Assembly (NCBI GenBank): GCA_029778715.1
Contig: JAKOPT010000089.1
Coordinates: 62,001 to 126,000, forward strand
Length of the DNA stretch: 64,000 nucleotides
Direction of reading: 5' to 3'
Source: Actinomycetes bacterium
GTDB taxonomy: Bacteria > Actinomycetota > Actinomycetes > Actinomycetales > Dermatophilaceae
The translations under genes and the position numbers were made by a program. Positions 49,463 through 58,036 of this stretch are shown here, piece by piece (the first letter of the stretch is position 1; every line of letters begins with the position of its first letter). The notes under the pieces were generated by a model, which was given only the letters and a program-made list of their open reading frames with translations, was not told the origin of the DNA and searched no databases.

Positions 49463-50140
49463 GCCGAGTGGGCTGGCGGGAGCCACTTCGCCGCTGTGGA
49501 GGTCCACGGTGCGGCCCGCGCGCGCCGCGGTGTCGGGGTCATGTGTTGCCATGACGACCGTGACTCCCGCGGCCGCCCGCTCGGCGACGAGATCGAGGAC
49601 TCGGGTGCGGTTTGCGTGGTCCAACTCCGAGGTGGGTTCGTCGAGGAGCAGCACGGGGGTGGGTGTGGCCAGGGCGCGGGCAATGGCCACCCGCTGCTGC
49701 TGTCCTCCGGATAGTTCCTCGATGCGATGGCCCCCGACGTCTGCCAAACCCACCGATGCGAGGGCCTGGTGCGCCACGGTGCGCACATCCCGCTGACTCA
49801 GTCCTGCCAGGCGCAGGGCCATGATGACGTTCTCGGATGCCGTGAGCACGGACACCAGCCCGTTGCCCTGCGGGGCAAGGGTCACTTCCTGGAGCAATGC
49901 CGCGCGGGATCGGTCGGCGGGACCGTCCCCGATCACCACCTTACCCTCGGTGGGCCGGATCAAGCCGGCCATCACGGCGAGGAGCGTGGACTTGCCGGCC
50001 CCGGAGTGGCCGGTCACCGCGACGAACTCGCCGGGATCGATCCGCAGCCGCACGGCGCGCAGCGCCGGCACCGATCCGAAGCGCACGCTCACCCCGCGCA
50101 ACTCGATGGCGGACCCACCTCGCCAGGGTGTTGTGCTCAC
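49460..50140 (-). CDS. ABC transporter ATP-binding protein, canonical member of the pair
   Basis: A 226-residue ATPase with all motifs intact: Walker A GHSGAGKS at 44-51, Q-loop LAPQGN near 91, signature LSGGQQQR at 143-150, and Walker B LLLDEPTSELD. GTG at 50140 overlaps the previous ATPase stop (GTGA). The canonical signature contrasts with the degenerate one in its partner, suggesting they form a heterodimer with one active catalytic site, serving the 1006-residue permease. Confidence 0.87.
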   Translation of the reverse strand: MSTTPWRGGSAIELRGVSVRFGSVPALRAVRLRIDPGEFVAVTGHSGAGKSTLLAVMAGLIRPTEGKVVIGDGPADRSRAALLQEVTLAPQGNGLVSVLTASENVIMALRLAGLSQRDVRTVAHQALASVGLADVGGHRIEELSGGQQQRVAIARALATPTPVLLLDEPTSELDHANRTRVLDLVAERAAAGVTVVMATHDPDTAARAGRTVDLHSGEVAPASPLG

Positions 50141-51048
50141 GACTGCCCCCTGCCCTGGCCGACGGTCGGTGGCGTTGCCGGTGCCGACGGGCCGGTAGGC
50201 CCGGGCCATGGCTCGATGACCCATCGGCCGTCATCCTCGCGGATGCGCACCGGAGCCCCCGGGGCGAACACCTCCAGAGCCTCGAGCGGCAAGGGGACCG
50301 ACCCGTCCGCCGCGACCACGGCATACTCTCCGCCTCCGCCACCTTCGGCACCCACGCGCCCGTCGCGAATGGTGACCGTCCTCGGGACTCGGGCGGCGAC
50401 GTGCGGATCATGAGTGACCAAGATCACAGTCGTGCCCACCGTCTCGTGCAACCGGAGCAGGGCGTCGAGCACCCCATCGCGAGCCCGGTCGTCGAGTTGA
50501 CTCGTCGGCTCATCGGCGAGGATCAAGCCCGGGGCTCCGGCGAGGGCCACGGCGAGCGCGGCGAGTTGGATGTCCCCCGGCGTCATGGTGCCGACCAGGT
50601 CGTCGCCATCCGCCTGAAGCCCCACGAGGGCGAGAACCTCGTCGGCAGGTGGCACCTCCCGTCCCTGCCGGAGCGCAGCGCCTTGGGCGAACTCGACGTT
50701 CTGGCGGGCACTGAGGTAGGGCAGCAGGTTGCGGGCGGCCCCCTGGAGCACGAACCCCACCTCGGTGCTCCGCAGGGCGTCGAGGGCCCCGTCGTCGAGG
50801 TCGGCGAGATTGTGATTGCCGACAAAGATGCGCCCCGCGCTGGGCCGCATCAGTCCCCCGAACAAGCCGAGCAACGTGGACTTGCCCGCCCCTGACGGGC
50901 CCAGCAGCGCCACCAACTCGCCCGCCGTGACGACTAGGTCGACCCCGGCCAGCGCGGCGACATCCTGGCCCTCACTGCGATAGATGTGGACCAGCCCCTC
51001 GGTGCGCACCGGCAGTCCGGTTCGGCGCGGCTGCGACCCCGGGTTCAC
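50137..51048 (-). CDS. ABC transporter ATP-binding protein with degenerate signature
   Basis: A 303-residue ATPase. Walker A GPSGAGKST (50-58), the Q-loop Gln near 102 (VLQGAARN) and Walker B LILADEP (Glu180) are normal, but the signature LSGGQ is replaced by MTPGD (155-159). An extra C-terminal domain of ~70 residues (GGEYAVVAADGSVPLPLEAL onward) is not part of the ATPase fold. GTG 51048 overlaps the permease stop (GTGA). It is coupled to both neighbours. Confidence 0.83.
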   Translation of the reverse strand: MNPGSQPRRTGLPVRTEGLVHIYRSEGQDVAALAGVDLVVTAGELVALLGPSGAGKSTLLGLFGGLMRPSAGRIFVGNHNLADLDDGALDALRSTEVGFVLQGAARNLLPYLSARQNVEFAQGAALRQGREVPPADEVLALVGLQADGDDLVGTMTPGDIQLAALAVALAGAPGLILADEPTSQLDDRARDGVLDALLRLHETVGTTVILVTHDPHVAARVPRTVTIRDGRVGAEGGGGGEYAVVAADGSVPLPLEALEVFAPGAPVRIREDDGRWVIEPWPGPTGPSAPATPPTVGQGRGQS

Positions 51049-54000
51049 CAGGAATCCCGCAGCCGATCCGGAGTGGCCCGAGACACCATCGACGCGGCGA
51101 CCGCCAGGCCCATCGCCCCTACGACGAGGAAGCACCCACCCGCGGCCCCGGTCATCCCGAGCAGCGACGGGGTGAGGTCGGCGGTCGGCACACTCACAGG
51201 AGTGTCGAAGAGCGGGATCAACGGCAACGCAAGCCACGCCCCGACCAGGCCACACCCCAGACCGAGTAGGACCGCAACGGCACTGATCCCGGTCTGCTCG
51301 AGCGACACCGCGGCATACGCCTGGCGCCGCGACAGACCGACCGCCTGCAGCGAGGCCAGATCGCGCGCGACCATGCGCCAGGAGGTCGCCGCGACCACCA
51401 GCAGCACCACAGCGGCGACCAGGACCGCGGCCACACTGGTCACCACCTCGAGCCCCAACCCCCAGCCGGTCGCCGACTGTTGATACCGGTGCAGGTGCTC
51501 GCTGACCCGCTCGACGGTGCGCACCCGAATCCCCCGGGCTTGGAGGTGCTCGGTGACCGCACTCAGCGTCGATGGGTCGGCCTGATCGGTCCACACCTGC
51601 ACGGTGCCGTCGGCAGGAAGTTCACCACCGAGGCGGGCCATGGTGTCGAAGTTGACGAGCACCCCGCGGTCGAGCACGACGGGCAGCGCCGGGACTCGCT
51701 GGGCGATCCGCGCCGGCACCGGGCGTCCGGACAGGCCGAACAGGCTGAACTGCCCGTCGTGTTCGTCGCTGGGGGCGCGGCCCGCGAGAATCGCCGGCAC
51801 CCGCTCCGGGACATCGCCGTACAACGCGGTCGCCGTACCGCCGTCGCTGACGACGTTGAGCGCCAACCCTTCGCTCGAGCGTTCCACGCTGAGCATCCGG
51901 CCTCCGCCGCTCGTCGGGTCGGGGTGCCAGAGCACGGGGTCGAGAACCGGGAGCGGTATGCCGTCCACGGCCAACGTCGCCAGCGTCACCACCCCTTCCA
52001 CCGGCGCACCGACGGACCGGGAGCGGCGCAGCCAGAGCCCGTGGAGTTCGCACCCCTGGGGGCACAGCAACGGGCCCGCGAAATCCTGCATGTCGCTGCC
52101 GGCTTCGGACACCGAGGCGAGATCGCGGTCGAGTATCTCGCCGCTGCGCAGCCGCACGGTGACCCCGAAGCGCACTTCCGCGGGCTGGCTCGGCGACCCC
52201 GCGGCGCTCACCCACCGCAGCCGCCCGCTGAGTTGTTGTCCGGTCAGTTTCACCGAGGGAATCTCCGGGTCGGCGAGGGCGGCCAGGTCCAGCGGCGGAC
52301 CGCCGGCGGGCTGGAAGCCGAGCCGCCGGTAGTCGCCGGGCCGCAGCGCCAAGGTGGTGCCGGCGCTGGCGTCCCGCGGGGTGGCCAGCCCGACCGGCAT
52401 GACCTGATCTCGGAGAGGGGCTGGCAGGCCGGACAGCGCCTGCGCGACATCGGCGGGGCGGGTGGCATCGGTGACGAGAGCGACGGCAGCGCCGACCTCG
52501 AGTTCGGCGCGATTGGCCCGGTTGCGGTCGGCGACCACCACGGCGTTGACCGCGAAAACCGTGAGCGCACTCGCCATGGTGACGATCGTGACGATGCTGC
52601 GCAGTTCCGGGCGCCGCGCGACCGAGAACCAGGCCAGGGCGACCGCTGGCGGCCTGCGGGTGAGGGTGCGAGCACCCATCCGCCCGGCGATCCGCACCAA
52701 TCCGGCACCGGCCGTGAGGCCCACCGCCAGCGCGAGCACCATCGGGGTGGCCAGCGCGAGCGGTCCGGTCAGGCTGCGCGTCGCGATCCCGACGACGCCC
52801 ACGACCGCGAGGACGACGAACACCCCCCGGGCCAGCCATCCCCGCTCCGCGTGCGGCGCAGAACGGCGCAGCAGGTCGAGAATCGAATCCGCGCTCAACT
52901 CGCGCGAGGCCACGACCGACGCGGCGAGGGTGACGGCGGTGCCGAGGATCGCGGCGGCCCACAGTGGCCACCCCACCTCGAGCGACACGCCGCTTGGCAG
53001 GAGTAGCGCGCGGATCACGGCGTCACCCGCGAGCGCGATGGCCACCCCGACCGGGAGGCCCAGGACCACCGGGACGGCGAGTTCGGTGACGATCCGGCGC
53101 CGGCTCGCTGCGCTGCTATAGCCGCGCAGCCGCGCCAGGGCCACCTCGGGCCGTCGCTGCCCGACGGCCACTTTCACGGTGAGGAAGGCCACCGCTGCGA
53201 CGAGCATCGCCAGTTGGGCCAGCAGGAGCGGGATGACGAGACGGAGCAGGTGCTGCCCGGAGGTAACCGCCTGCTGCAGGTTGGGCACCGGCGAGATGAG
53301 CGTGGCCAAGGTTCCCGGGGCCAGGACCAATGCGGTGTCGAGGCGCGCGAGCGATTCGACGGTGAGCCGATCGCGCGCGAGGGGATATTGCACCGACACG
53401 TCGGCCTGCGACCATGCCCCCTCGAAGGTCTGCGGCGCCGTCAGCAGATCATCGACGCCGGCGACCGTTTCGGTGCCCAGCGGCACGGACAACCCCGACT
53501 TCCCGGTCACCACGGCACCCAACCAGTAGGCGGGCTCCGCGGGCTCGTCGTAGACACCGACGATGGCGAGGCTCACCGGCCGGTTCTGGTTGCCGAGGTC
53601 GGCAGCGATCAGGTCCTGGCCCGGAGCCCAGCCCCAGTTGCGGGCGTCGGCAGCGGAGACCGCCACCTCCCCGGCAGCGTGCGGGCATCGGCCCACGCGC
53701 ATGCGGACATGGTCACAGAGCCGGTCCCGCGACCGCAGCGACACTGGAGAGGGAAGGGCACCGGGCCGGGTCGCCACCTGGGTCGGGGCGACGATCCCCC
53801 CGATCCCCTCCCCGAACCAGGGCGTCGCCGCCTGCGGGAACTCGGCGGCGAGATCGGCGCCGGTCAGCAGGTGGCCGGGCGTGCGGCCGACGCGCAAGGT
53901 GGCCAGCGCCTCGACGCTGTCCAGGCGCTCCAACCGGGACTTGAGGATGCCTTCCCCGAGGGAGTTCGTGAGCAGGGGGGCGAGGACTACGCAGGCGGTG

Positions 54001-54065
54001 ACGCTGGCCGAGAGCAACAGGACGAAGACGGTCTGCCACCGTCGATACGCCAAGGCCGCCCACAT
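51045..54065 (-). CDS. large FtsX-like ABC permease
   Basis: A 1006-residue permease with two FtsX-type modules, each with a membrane helix followed by an extracytoplasmic domain: the first near residues 1-320, the second from ~500. Hydrophobic clusters occur near 15-35, 282-305, 335-375, 390-460, and again in the last ~150 residues (VTSVAAVLVAAVVLLVVAA; ISAVAVLLGLGCGLVGAWL). It probably exports a peptide, lipid or lipoprotein. It starts 7 bp after the thiamine-binding gene and is followed by two ATPases. Confidence 0.83.
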   Translation of the reverse strand: MWAALAYRRWQTVFVLLLSASVTACVVLAPLLTNSLGEGILKSRLERLDSVEALATLRVGRTPGHLLTGADLAAEFPQAATPWFGEGIGGIVAPTQVATRPGALPSPVSLRSRDRLCDHVRMRVGRCPHAAGEVAVSAADARNWGWAPGQDLIAADLGNQNRPVSLAIVGVYDEPAEPAYWLGAVVTGKSGLSVPLGTETVAGVDDLLTAPQTFEGAWSQADVSVQYPLARDRLTVESLARLDTALVLAPGTLATLISPVPNLQQAVTSGQHLLRLVIPLLLAQLAMLVAAVAFLTVKVAVGQRRPEVALARLRGYSSAASRRRIVTELAVPVVLGLPVGVAIALAGDAVIRALLLPSGVSLEVGWPLWAAAILGTAVTLAASVVASRELSADSILDLLRRSAPHAERGWLARGVFVVLAVVGVVGIATRSLTGPLALATPMVLALAVGLTAGAGLVRIAGRMGARTLTRRPPAVALAWFSVARRPELRSIVTIVTMASALTVFAVNAVVVADRNRANRAELEVGAAVALVTDATRPADVAQALSGLPAPLRDQVMPVGLATPRDASAGTTLALRPGDYRRLGFQPAGGPPLDLAALADPEIPSVKLTGQQLSGRLRWVSAAGSPSQPAEVRFGVTVRLRSGEILDRDLASVSEAGSDMQDFAGPLLCPQGCELHGLWLRRSRSVGAPVEGVVTLATLAVDGIPLPVLDPVLWHPDPTSGGGRMLSVERSSEGLALNVVSDGGTATALYGDVPERVPAILAGRAPSDEHDGQFSLFGLSGRPVPARIAQRVPALPVVLDRGVLVNFDTMARLGGELPADGTVQVWTDQADPSTLSAVTEHLQARGIRVRTVERVSEHLHRYQQSATGWGLGLEVVTSVAAVLVAAVVLLVVAATSWRMVARDLASLQAVGLSRRQAYAAVSLEQTGISAVAVLLGLGCGLVGAWLALPLIPLFDTPVSVPTADLTPSLLGMTGAAGGCFLVVGAMGLAVAASMVSRATPDRLRDSW

Positions 54066-54072
54066 GGCACGG

Positions 54073-54372
54073 TCATGCCTTGAGGGCAGCTTCGAGCCGC
54101 TCGAGTTTGCCCGTCATCTCACCCGTGCGCCCGGGCCGGATGTCGGCCTTGAGCACCAACGACACCCGCGGTGACATCTCGCTCAGCGCTTCCACGCAGC
54201 GCCGGACCACGCCGAAGCACTCGTCCCAGTCACCTTCGATGGTCGTGAACATCGCATCGGTGTGGTGGGGCAGGCCGCTTTCGCGAATGATCCGCACGGC
54301 GGCCGCAACGGCGGTTGACACCCCTCCCTCGGCATCGGAGACCGACGGGGCGACGCTGAAGGCTACGAGCAT
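54073..54372 (-). CDS. MTH1187-family thiamine-binding-like protein
   Basis: A 99-residue ferredoxin-like protein of the MTH1187/YkoF-type family (DUF77): LVAFSVAPSVSDAEGGVSTAVAAAVRIIRESGLPHHTDAMFTTIEG is the hallmark. Family members bind thiamine or related small ligands. It starts at ATG 54372, 6 bases after minus-strand TAGGGT (leaderless). It precedes the ABC permease by 7 bp, but a shared function is not obvious. Confidence 0.85.
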   Translation of the reverse strand: MLVAFSVAPSVSDAEGGVSTAVAAAVRIIRESGLPHHTDAMFTTIEGDWDECFGVVRRCVEALSEMSPRVSLVLKADIRPGRTGEMTGKLERLEAALKA

Positions 54373-54378
54373 GAGGCG

Positions 54379-54384
54379 ACCCTA
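54379..54384 (-). promoter_or_regulatory. -10 hexamer for leaderless thiamine-binding-like gene
   Basis: TAGGGT on the minus strand, 6 bases before the ATG at 54372. Likely the promoter of the ABC exporter operon as well. Confidence 0.5.
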
Positions 54385-54401
54385 GCGGGCGAGCACGCGC
54401 G

Positions 54402-54439
54402 GACGCCCCGCCCGATCAGTGCGATCGAGGCGGGGCGTC
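54402..54439. terminator. hairpin after the thiolase gene
   Basis: Perfect 11-bp arms (54402-54412, 54429-54439) with a 16-bp loop, 31 bp past the minus-strand thiolase stop. No T-run. Confidence 0.55.
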
Positions 54440-54470
54440 GACGGCGCGCTTGGGCGCAAGAGCCCGAGGA

Positions 54471-55670
54471 TCAGGCCTTGGCGGGCACGCGCAGGATCAG
54501 GGCGTCGCCCTGGCCGCCGCCGCCGCACAGCGCAGCCGCGCCCACGCCACCGCCGCGGCGCTGCAGTTCGAGGGCGAGGGTCAAGGTGATGCGGGCACCG
54601 GACATGCCGAGCGGGTGACCCATGGCGATCGCGCCACCGTGGGGGTTGACCTGCTCGTCGGTGAGCCCGAGTTCCTTGGCGCTGACCAGACCGACGGCGG
54701 CAAAGGCCTCGTTGATCTCGACGACGTCGAGGTCGGCAGCCGTGAGCCCTTCCTTGGCCAACGCAGCCTTGATCGCCTCGGCCGGCTGGCTCTGCAGAGT
54801 CGAGTCGGGACCTGCGACGACGCCGTGCGCGCCGATCTCGGCGAGCCAGGGCAGGCCCATGGCCTCGGCCTTGGACTTCTTCATGACGACGACCGCGGCC
54901 GCCCCGTCGGAGATCTGGGAGGCCGAGCCAGCGGTGATCGTGCCGTCGCGCCGGAACGCCGGCCGGAGCCCGGCGAGCGACTCGGGCGTGGTGTTGGCGC
55001 GCACGCCCTCGTCATTCTTGAACTGGACCGGGTCGCCCTTGCGCTGCGGGATGGCGATCGCGACGACCTCGTCGTCGAAGATGCCGTCGGCCCACGCCTT
55101 GGCGGCCCGCTGGTGGCTGCGTGCCGAGAAGGCGTCCTGCTCCTCGCGGCTGACGAACCGGTCGCCTTCGTTGGCGGCTTCGGTGAGCCCGCCCATGCCC
55201 TGGGCGGTGAACACGTCGGAGAGGGCGTCGAAGTCCATGTGGTCGCGCATCGTGACGTTGCCGTACTTGAACCCGTCGCGGCTCTTCTCGAGCATGTGCG
55301 GAGCGTTGGTCATCGACTCCTGGCCACCGGCGACCACGATTTCGAACTCGCCGGCCCGGATGAGCTGGTCGGCCAGGGCGATGGCGTCGATGCCCGACAG
55401 GCAGACCTTGTTGATGGACAGCGCCGGGACGCTCATCGGGATGCCGGCCTTGGCCGCGGCCTGGCGCGCCGGAATCTGGCCCTCACCGGCATACAGGACC
55501 TGGCCCATGATGACGTAGTCGACGTCCTCGGGCTTGACGCCGGACTTCTCCAGGGCACCCTTGATGGCAAAGCCACCGAGGTCGGAGCCGCTGAAACCCT
55601 TGAGGGAGCCGCTCATCCGACCCATGGGGGTGCGGGCGCCGGCAACGATGACAGTGGGATCGGTGGACAT
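54471..55670 (-). CDS. acetyl-CoA C-acetyltransferase (thiolase)
   Basis: A 399-residue type II thiolase that condenses two acetyl-CoA or cleaves 3-ketoacyl-CoA. The nucleophile Cys90 lies in INKVCLSG, and the catalytic His/Cys are in [19 protein letters not shown] and [13 protein letters not shown]. The N-terminal [19 protein letters not shown] is typical. It diverges from the epimerase gene across 150 bp, with two GTATGCC copies in the gap. With the nearby Ccr it fits the first step of the ethylmalonyl-CoA or butyryl-CoA route. Confidence 0.93.
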   Translation of the reverse strand: MSTDPTVIVAGARTPMGRMSGSLKGFSGSDLGGFAIKGALEKSGVKPEDVDYVIMGQVLYAGEGQIPARQAAAKAGIPMSVPALSINKVCLSGIDAIALADQLIRAGEFEIVVAGGQESMTNAPHMLEKSRDGFKYGNVTMRDHMDFDALSDVFTAQGMGGLTEAANEGDRFVSREEQDAFSARSHQRAAKAWADGIFDDEVVAIAIPQRKGDPVQFKNDEGVRANTTPESLAGLRPAFRRDGTITAGSASQISDGAAAVVVMKKSKAEAMGLPWLAEIGAHGVVAGPDSTLQSQPAEAIKAALAKEGLTAADLDVVEINEAFAAVGLVSAKELGLTDEQVNPHGGAIAMGHPLGMSGARITLTLALELQRRGGGVGAAALCGGGGQGDALILRVPAKA

Positions 55671-55808
55671 GAAGGGGCCTCCCAGGGACGGGGTCGGGTT
55701 TGAGGGACGGGTATGCCGTCGACTCTAGCGAGCGTGACGGCGCCCGCGGAGCCCCGCGCTGGGGTGACCCTCACCACCTCACGAGGGCACGGCATACCGG
55801 GGGGCTCT

Positions 55809-55814
55809 TACATT
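55809..55814 (+). promoter_or_regulatory. -10 hexamer for leaderless epimerase mRNA
   Basis: TACATT, 6 bases before the ATG at 55821. There is no ribosome binding site. Confidence 0.55.
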
Positions 55815-55820
55815 GGCTTC

Positions 55821-56264
55821 ATGACTTCCACGACCGCGGACCTGTTCACCCAGATCGACCACGTCGGGGTCGCCGTTGCCGACCTCGATGCCGCCATCGC
55901 CTTCTATCGCGACACCTACGGGATGCGCATGCTCCACGAGGAGGTCAACGAGGAGCAGGGCGTGCGCGAGGCGATGATGGCCGTCGGTGACTCCGGCTCG
56001 TGCATCCAGTTGCTCGCTCCGCTGTCGCCGGAGAGCACGATCGCCAAGTTCCTCGACCGCAACGGCCCGGGAATGCAGCAGTTGGCCTACCGGGTCGCCG
56101 ACATCGACGCCGTGAGCGCGACGCTGCGCGAGCGCGGTGTGCGCCTGCTCTACCCCCAGCCCAAGCGCGGCACCTCGGACAGCCGGGTCAACTTCATCCA
56201 CCCCAAGGACGCCGGCGGCATCCTCGTCGAACTCGTAGAGCCCGCGGCCGACGCCCACCACTGA
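55821..56264 (+). CDS. mce: methylmalonyl/ethylmalonyl-CoA epimerase
   Basis: A 147-residue vicinal-oxygen-chelate protein that inverts the alpha carbon of 2-alkylmalonyl-CoA. His14 (QIDHVGVAV), the Gln in CIQLLAPLS and the Glu in GILVELVEP match metal ligands. The third ligand region, usually HHxA, reads QQLAYRV here, so a metal-binding His is replaced by Gln. ATG 55821 is chosen by the leaderless hexamer; a longer frame runs upstream without a better signal. Next to crotonyl-CoA carboxylase, it probably acts on ethylmalonyl-CoA. Confidence 0.88.
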   Translation: MTSTTADLFTQIDHVGVAVADLDAAIAFYRDTYGMRMLHEEVNEEQGVREAMMAVGDSGSCIQLLAPLSPESTIAKFLDRNGPGMQQLAYRVADIDAVSATLRERGVRLLYPQPKRGTSDSRVNFIHPKDAGGILVELVEPAADAHH

Positions 56265-56276
56265 CGCCCCACCGGC

Positions 56277-56311
56277 ACGCTCGCGGTGGTCGTCGCGGCC
56301 GCCGCGAGCGT
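56277..56311 (+). terminator. hairpin after the epimerase gene
   Basis: Perfect 10-bp arms (56277-56286, 56302-56311) and a 15-bp loop, 12 bp past the stop. A GTATGCCG copy follows at 56316. The rest of the 280-bp gap to ccr shows no clear promoter. Confidence 0.5.
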
Positions 56312-56544
56312 TGTCGTATGCCGTGACGCGGGCCGGCGCGCCCGGCGCTGAGGCTCCTCCACCGGGCGGCCACGACGCCCTCGTCGGCTCGTGAGCGATG
56401 TCACGGTGAGGCAGGTCTCACCGGCCGGAACGAACGGCGGGAGGCGGGCTAGGTTCGGCAGTGGCGGGCCATGGGCCCCAACGTCCCCTGTCATCGCCTG
56501 TCATCGCCCCAAAACCGTCGACCGACGACAAGGAGAACCCTGCC

Positions 56545-57885
56545 GTGGAGCAGATTCGCGACGCCATCCTCTCCGGTGACCGCACCCAAGAGACGTATGC
56601 CGGCCTGGCCATCCCCGAGAGTTACCGCGGGGCGACCGTGCACAAGGACGAGGTCGACATGTTCGCCGGCCTGGCCAGCCGCGACAAGGACCCGCGCAAG
56701 AGCCTGCACGTCGACGAGGTGCCGGTGCCCGAGTTGGCGCCTGGTGAGGCCCTCGTTGCCGTCATGGCCAGTGCGATCAACTACAACACGGTGTGGACCT
56801 CGATCTTCGAGCCGCTGCCCACCTTCGGGTTCTTGGAGCGCTACGGCCGGCTCTCTCCCTACGCCAAGCGCCACGACCTGCCCTACCACGTCGTCGGCTC
56901 CGACCTGGCCGGTGTCGTGCTGCGCACCGGCCCGGGCGTCCACCTGTGGAAGCCCGGTCAGGAAGTCGTCGCGCACTGCTTGTCCGTCGAGTTGGAGAAC
57001 GCCGACGGCCACAACGACACGATGATGGACCCCGAGCAGCGCATCTGGGGCTTCGAGACCAACTTCGGTGGCCTCGCCGAACTGGCCATCGTCAAGGCCA
57101 ACCAGTTGATGCCCAAGCCGGCCCACCTGACCTGGGAAGAGGCCGCCTCGCCCGGGTTGGTCAACTCCACGGCATACCGGCAGTTGATCTCAAAGAACGG
57201 CGCGGGCATGAAGCTCGGCGACCGGGTCCTCATCTGGGGTGCCTCCGGTGGGTTGGGCTCCTACGCGACCCAGATGGCCCTCGCCGGTGGCGCGACCCCG
57301 ATCTGCGTGGTCTCCAGCCCCGACAAGGCCGACATCGTCCGCAAGATGGGCGCCGAGCTCATCATCGACCGCCGCGCCGAGGGCTACCAGTTCTGGAACG
57401 AGGACGGCACCAAGCAGAACCCGCGCGAGTGGCAGCGCCTGGGCAAGAAGATCCGTGAGCTCACCGGCGGCTACGACGTCGACATCGTCTTCGAGCACCC
57501 CGGCCGTGAGACCTTCGGCGCGAGCGTCTACGTCACCCGCAAGGGCGGCACGATCACGACCTGTGCGTCGACCTCGGGCTACATGCACGAGTACGACAAC
57601 CGCTACCTGTGGATGAACCTCAAGCGGATCATCTCCAGCCACTTCGCGAACTACCGCGAGGCCTGGGAGGCCAACGAACTCATCAACCGCGGCCTCACGC
57701 ACCCCACGTTGTCCAAGACCTACACCCTCGAAGAGGTCGGCCAGGCTGCCCTCGACGTGCACCACAACATGCACCAGGGCAAGGTCGGCGTCATCACCCT
57801 CGCCCCCGAAACGGGATTGGGCGTGACCGACCCCGAGAAGCGCGCCCGCTTCGAAGACGAGATCAACCGCTTCAAGAACATCTAG
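56545..57885 (+). CDS. ccr: crotonyl-CoA carboxylase/reductase
   Basis: Ccr reductively carboxylates crotonyl-CoA with NADPH and CO2 to ethylmalonyl-CoA, the key enzyme of the ethylmalonyl-CoA pathway and a source of polyketide extender units. The 446-residue protein has SAINYNTVWTSIFEPLPTF, the NADPH loop IWGASGGLGSYATQMALAGG, and VFEHPGRETFGASVYVTRKGG, all hallmarks. GTG 56545 has AAGGAGA 8 bases upstream and gives the normal family length. The gene ends at a long hairpin shared with the glgE terminator. Confidence 0.95.
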   Translation: MEQIRDAILSGDRTQETYAGLAIPESYRGATVHKDEVDMFAGLASRDKDPRKSLHVDEVPVPELAPGEALVAVMASAINYNTVWTSIFEPLPTFGFLERYGRLSPYAKRHDLPYHVVGSDLAGVVLRTGPGVHLWKPGQEVVAHCLSVELENADGHNDTMMDPEQRIWGFETNFGGLAELAIVKANQLMPKPAHLTWEEAASPGLVNSTAYRQLISKNGAGMKLGDRVLIWGASGGLGSYATQMALAGGATPICVVSSPDKADIVRKMGAELIIDRRAEGYQFWNEDGTKQNPREWQRLGKKIRELTGGYDVDIVFEHPGRETFGASVYVTRKGGTITTCASTSGYMHEYDNRYLWMNLKRIISSHFANYREAWEANELINRGLTHPTLSKTYTLEEVGQAALDVHHNMHQGKVGVITLAPETGLGVTDPEKRARFEDEINRFKNI

Positions 57886-57909
57886 CGTCACACCTTTCCC
57901 GCCTAAGGC

Positions 57910-57962
57910 GGGAAACGGGCACTGGGCACCCCGAATGTCGGGGTGCCCAGTGCCCGTTTCCC
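57910..57962. terminator. 25-bp-arm hairpin after ccr (shared element family)
   Basis: Perfect arms 57910-57934 and 57938-57962, with an ATG loop. The core CACCCCGA-ATG-TCGGGGTG and flanks (TTTCCCGCCT, TTTCCCACC) match the hairpin at 29848-29880, so this is a repeated element rather than a chance terminator. Confidence 0.8.
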
Positions 57963-58024
57963 ACCCCAAGCCCGCCACCGCCCCTCCACCGACCAACCCA
58001 TGACCGACCACCGCGCCGCCGGGT

Positions 58025-58030
58025 TAGGGT
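58025..58030 (+). promoter_or_regulatory. -10 hexamer for leaderless AI-2E-family gene
   Basis: TAGGGT, 6 bases before the GTG start at 58037. Confidence 0.5.
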
Positions 58031-58036
58031 GACCGG

